Part shown: positions 62,273 through 64,000 of the stretch, piece after piece | Numbering within the stretch: the first letter of the stretch is position 1 | Layout: the number at the start of each line of letters is the position of its first letter | Assembly: GCF_003443875.1 (NCBI RefSeq) | Contig: NZ_CP027482.1 | Location: 3,038,001 to 3,102,000, forward strand | From: Aeromicrobium sp. A1-2 | GTDB lineage: Bacteria; Actinomycetota; Actinomycetes; Propionibacteriales; Nocardioidaceae | Direction of reading: 5' to 3' | Length of the DNA stretch: 64,000 nucleotides | The notes under the pieces: model-generated | Seen by the model: only the letters and a program-made list of their open reading frames with translations | Databases searched by the model: none | Told to the model about the DNA's origin: nothing | Position numbers and translations under genes: made by a program

Positions 62273-63178
62273 ATGATCGACCTAGGATCACTGCGTTCGC
62301 TCATCGCCGTACGAGATCACGGCAGCATCGTCGCAGCGGCGGCTGCGCTCGACTTCACGCCGTCGGCAGTGTCTCAACAGATCAAGAAACTCGAGCGAAA
62401 GAGCCACTCCCCGATGCTCGAGCGGGTCGGGCGCAGCGTGATCCTGACCGAACGGGGTCGGCTGCTGGCCGAGCGCGGCACTGTCCTGCTGGCCGACCTG
62501 GAGCAGGTCGAGAACATCGCCGTCGGTGGCGCGGAGGAGCTGCGCGGGACGTTCCGCATCGCCTCGTTCTCGACCGCCAACCGTGGCATCGTCGCGCCCT
62601 TGCTGGCCCGCCTGCGCACGACGGCGCCGGAGCTCGACATCACGGTCGTCGAGACCGATCCGCGAGAAGCTGTGACCCTGGTCGAGCGGGGCGGCACGGA
62701 TCTTGCGCTGGTCCACGACTGGAACTCGTTGTCGCTGGAGATCCCGTCGACCGTGGAGTCACATCAGCTGCACGTCGATCACGCCGACGTCCTGCTCGCG
62801 TGGGACCACCGGCTGAGCCTCCAAGACCAGGTCACGCCGATGGATCTGATCGAGGAGCGCTGGATCACGACCCCGGCCGGCACAATCTGCCACGAGTGGC
62901 TGGTCCACATGTTTGCGATGCACGGCCACCGACCCGATGTGCGCTACTTCGACGGCTCGTACTCGACCCACGCCGCGATGGTCGAGCACGGCGTGGCGGT
63001 GGCGCTGGTGCCACGGCTGGGCCGCGAGCCGCTGTCCCCGCGGGTGCGAGCCATGACCGTCGTCGACCCGACCCCGCAACGCCGGGTCAGTTCGGTGTGG
63101 CGGGTCGCCAGCCGCGAGAACCCCGCCCGCCAGCACGTCCAGCACCAGCTCGAGGAGCTGTTCCCCCCGACGTCGTAG
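62273..63178 (+). CDS. LysR-family transcriptional regulator
   Basis: A 301-residue LysR regulator: N-terminal winged HTH (about 3-62; VRDHGSIVAAAAALDFTPSA, VSQQIKKLER) and a periplasmic-binding-like effector domain (about 90-295; ELRGTFRIASF, ITVVETDPREAV). The recognition-helix region is intact. It probably controls the divergent EamA exporter; the effector may be the exported metabolite. The ATG lies 6 nt after a TACTGT -10 (62261-62266): predicted leaderless. Confidence 0.9.
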   Translation: MIDLGSLRSLIAVRDHGSIVAAAAALDFTPSAVSQQIKKLERKSHSPMLERVGRSVILTERGRLLAERGTVLLADLEQVENIAVGGAEELRGTFRIASFSTANRGIVAPLLARLRTTAPELDITVVETDPREAVTLVERGGTDLALVHDWNSLSLEIPSTVESHQLHVDHADVLLAWDHRLSLQDQVTPMDLIEERWITTPAGTICHEWLVHMFAMHGHRPDVRYFDGSYSTHAAMVEHGVAVALVPRLGREPLSPRVRAMTVVDPTPQRRVSSVWRVASRENPARQHVQHQLEELFPPTS

Positions 63179-63203
63179 CTCCAGGTGCTCCCACCCCCAG
63201 CGA

Positions 63204-63231
63204 CGGTTTACCAGGTTCTCCTGGTAAACCG
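63204..63231. terminator. Bidirectional terminator between LysR and MFS genes
   Basis: Perfect 12-bp arms CGGTTTACCAGG (63204-63215) and CCTGGTAAACCG (63220-63231) with loop TTCT. It lies between two convergent genes, 25 bp after the LysR stop. No long T-run on either side. Confidence 0.7.
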
Positions 63232-63298
63232 CCACTCCTCTGGGCAGATTCACCCGGTGGACTGGCAGTTGGCCAGCAGGAGTGAGGTACGCCAGCGG

Positions 63299-64000
63299 TC
63301 AGGCGTCCTTGAGCGTCCGCCACGAGACGACTGCGGCGGCCACGGCGACGACGATCGCGGTCGCCGACGTCAGCTGCACGCCCAGCTCGAAAGCGGCATG
63401 GGCCGAGCGCACGAGTTCCTCCCCGACCATGTTCGGGTAGTTGCCGGCGTACTCAACAGTGCTGCCCAGCGTCTCGAACGAGGAGTCACCACCGCCCCAC
63501 CGGGCGACAGCCGGAACGGTCAGGTGCGAGCGGTACGCCGAGGTCAGGATGCTCCCGAGGACTGCCGTCCCCAGCACGGCACCGACCTCGTACGCCGTCT
63601 CCGATATCGCCGATGCGGCGCCGGCCTTGTACGGCGGAACGCTCGACAGCATCAAGTCATTGGTCAAGGTCTCGGCGAGTCCGATGCCCAGGCCCATCAC
63701 CGTGAAGGCGACCATGATCGTCCACGTCGTGGGGGTCCCGAGGAAGGCCGCGATCGCATAGCCCGAGGCCGACAGGCCAAAGCTGCCCGCCACCAGGACC
63801 CGCGCAGGGAAGATCCGGACCAGACGCACGGCGGCGAAGCCCGCGATGACGGTCACGACGAGACCAGGCAGCAGCACCGTCGCAGCGGCCATGGGGGACA
63901 GGCCGGCTACGAGCTGCAGGAACTGGGCCGCGAAGAACACGAATCCGGCGTAACCCATGAGACTCAACAGGTTGGCCACGATGGCTCCGCTGAAGATCCG
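63299..64000 (-). CDS. DHA2-like MFS transporter, C-terminal part (5' end outside window)
   Basis: The 3' part (234 codons including the stop) of a 14-TM-type MFS exporter. The frame runs open through the window end (RIFSGAIVANLLSLMGYAGF). About seven membrane helices are visible, including FFAAQFLQLVAGLSPMAAAT and GLGIGLAETLTNDLMLSSVP (the latter with the A/E-rich pattern of DHA2 helix 11-12), then a long extracellular loop (TVPAVARWGGGDSSFETLG) before the last helix. Drug or metabolite export is likely. The N-terminal half, with the proton-coupling motifs, is missing from the window. Confidence 0.85.
   Translation of the reverse strand, partial: RIFSGAIVANLLSLMGYAGFVFFAAQFLQLVAGLSPMAAATVLLPGLVVTVIAGFAAVRLVRIFPARVLVAGSFGLSASGYAIAAFLGTPTTWTIMVAFTVMGLGIGLAETLTNDLMLSSVPPYKAGAASAISETAYEVGAVLGTAVLGSILTSAYRSHLTVPAVARWGGGDSSFETLGSTVEYAGNYPNMVGEELVRSAHAAFELGVQLTSATAIVVAVAAAVVSWRTLKDA

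Overview
The window is high-GC, almost gap-free bacterial chromosome from an actinobacterium. Supporting marks are a WhiB-like protein, the bacterial proteasome activator Bpa, a DUF222/HNH (13E12-type) gene under an actinobacterial LexA box, GTP-type PEP carboxykinase, a DUF5926 protein, and very frequent leaderless-type starts. The gene set would suit Nocardioidaceae (an Aeromicrobium-like genome is my guess); rRNA or a marker-gene tree would be needed to confirm. I see no prophage, IS element, integrase or CRISPR array. It reads as core chromosome with a few accessory islands.

Layout. 1-5.4 kb: 3' end of signal peptidase I, a one-TM protein with a charged low-complexity tail, a ClC transporter, NhaA and an MFS permease. 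5.4-12.1 kb: small regulator/enzyme modules (ROK; peroxiredoxin-like; cysteine hydrolase; GntR with a GlcD-type FAD oxidase; cupin/MarR; a CmtR-like ArsR with a CDF metal exporter), several with a visible palindromic operator. 12.2-17.2 kb: tRNA-Arg, then convergent pckG and ppc, the PEP-oxaloacetate node, separated by a 63-bp hairpin. 17.4-24.3 kb: SOS-type HNH gene, DHA2 exporter, MBL hydrolase, VanZ, two serine tRNAs and a tandem repeat that duplicates a tRNA terminator. 25.1-33.7 kb: one giant cell-wall-anchored DUF11 repeat protein (2863 aa, about 19 repeats, LPDTG anchor), followed by a nitrilase-family amidase whose ribosome site lies inside a strong hairpin.

33.8-43.0 kb: hydrolase, quinone oxidoreductase, bpa, a WhiB-HTH fusion protein, a HAD phosphatase coupled to serS, a PAP2-diacylglycerol kinase fusion, a haloalkane-dehalogenase-like hydrolase, adenosine deaminase and an FHA-like protein. 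43.0-49.4 kb: a frameshifted Trp-rich small gene, a large LuxR ATPase (LAL type), and a GH65 disaccharide phosphorylase coupled to beta-phosphoglucomutase. 49.5-55.6 kb: arginine deiminase, DUF5926, an RsbW-like ATPase, rhodanese, CPBP protease, HU, aat and an APH-type kinase. 55.6-61.3 kb: EcsC protein and a leucine-catabolism operon (acyl-CoA carboxylase beta and alpha plus HMG-CoA lyase) with a divergent TetR and a shared operator. 61.3-64 kb: EamA exporter, LysR, and an MFS gene cut by the window end.

The strongest cross-cutting signal is promoter architecture: 18 genes have a TANNNT -10 element ending 5-8 nt before the start codon (14 of them exactly 6 nt), which points to leaderless mRNAs. 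The most unusual local signals are the RBS-occluding hairpin at 25063-25101, the frameshifted gene at 42982-43367, and the LexA-box/leaderless promoter of the HNH gene.
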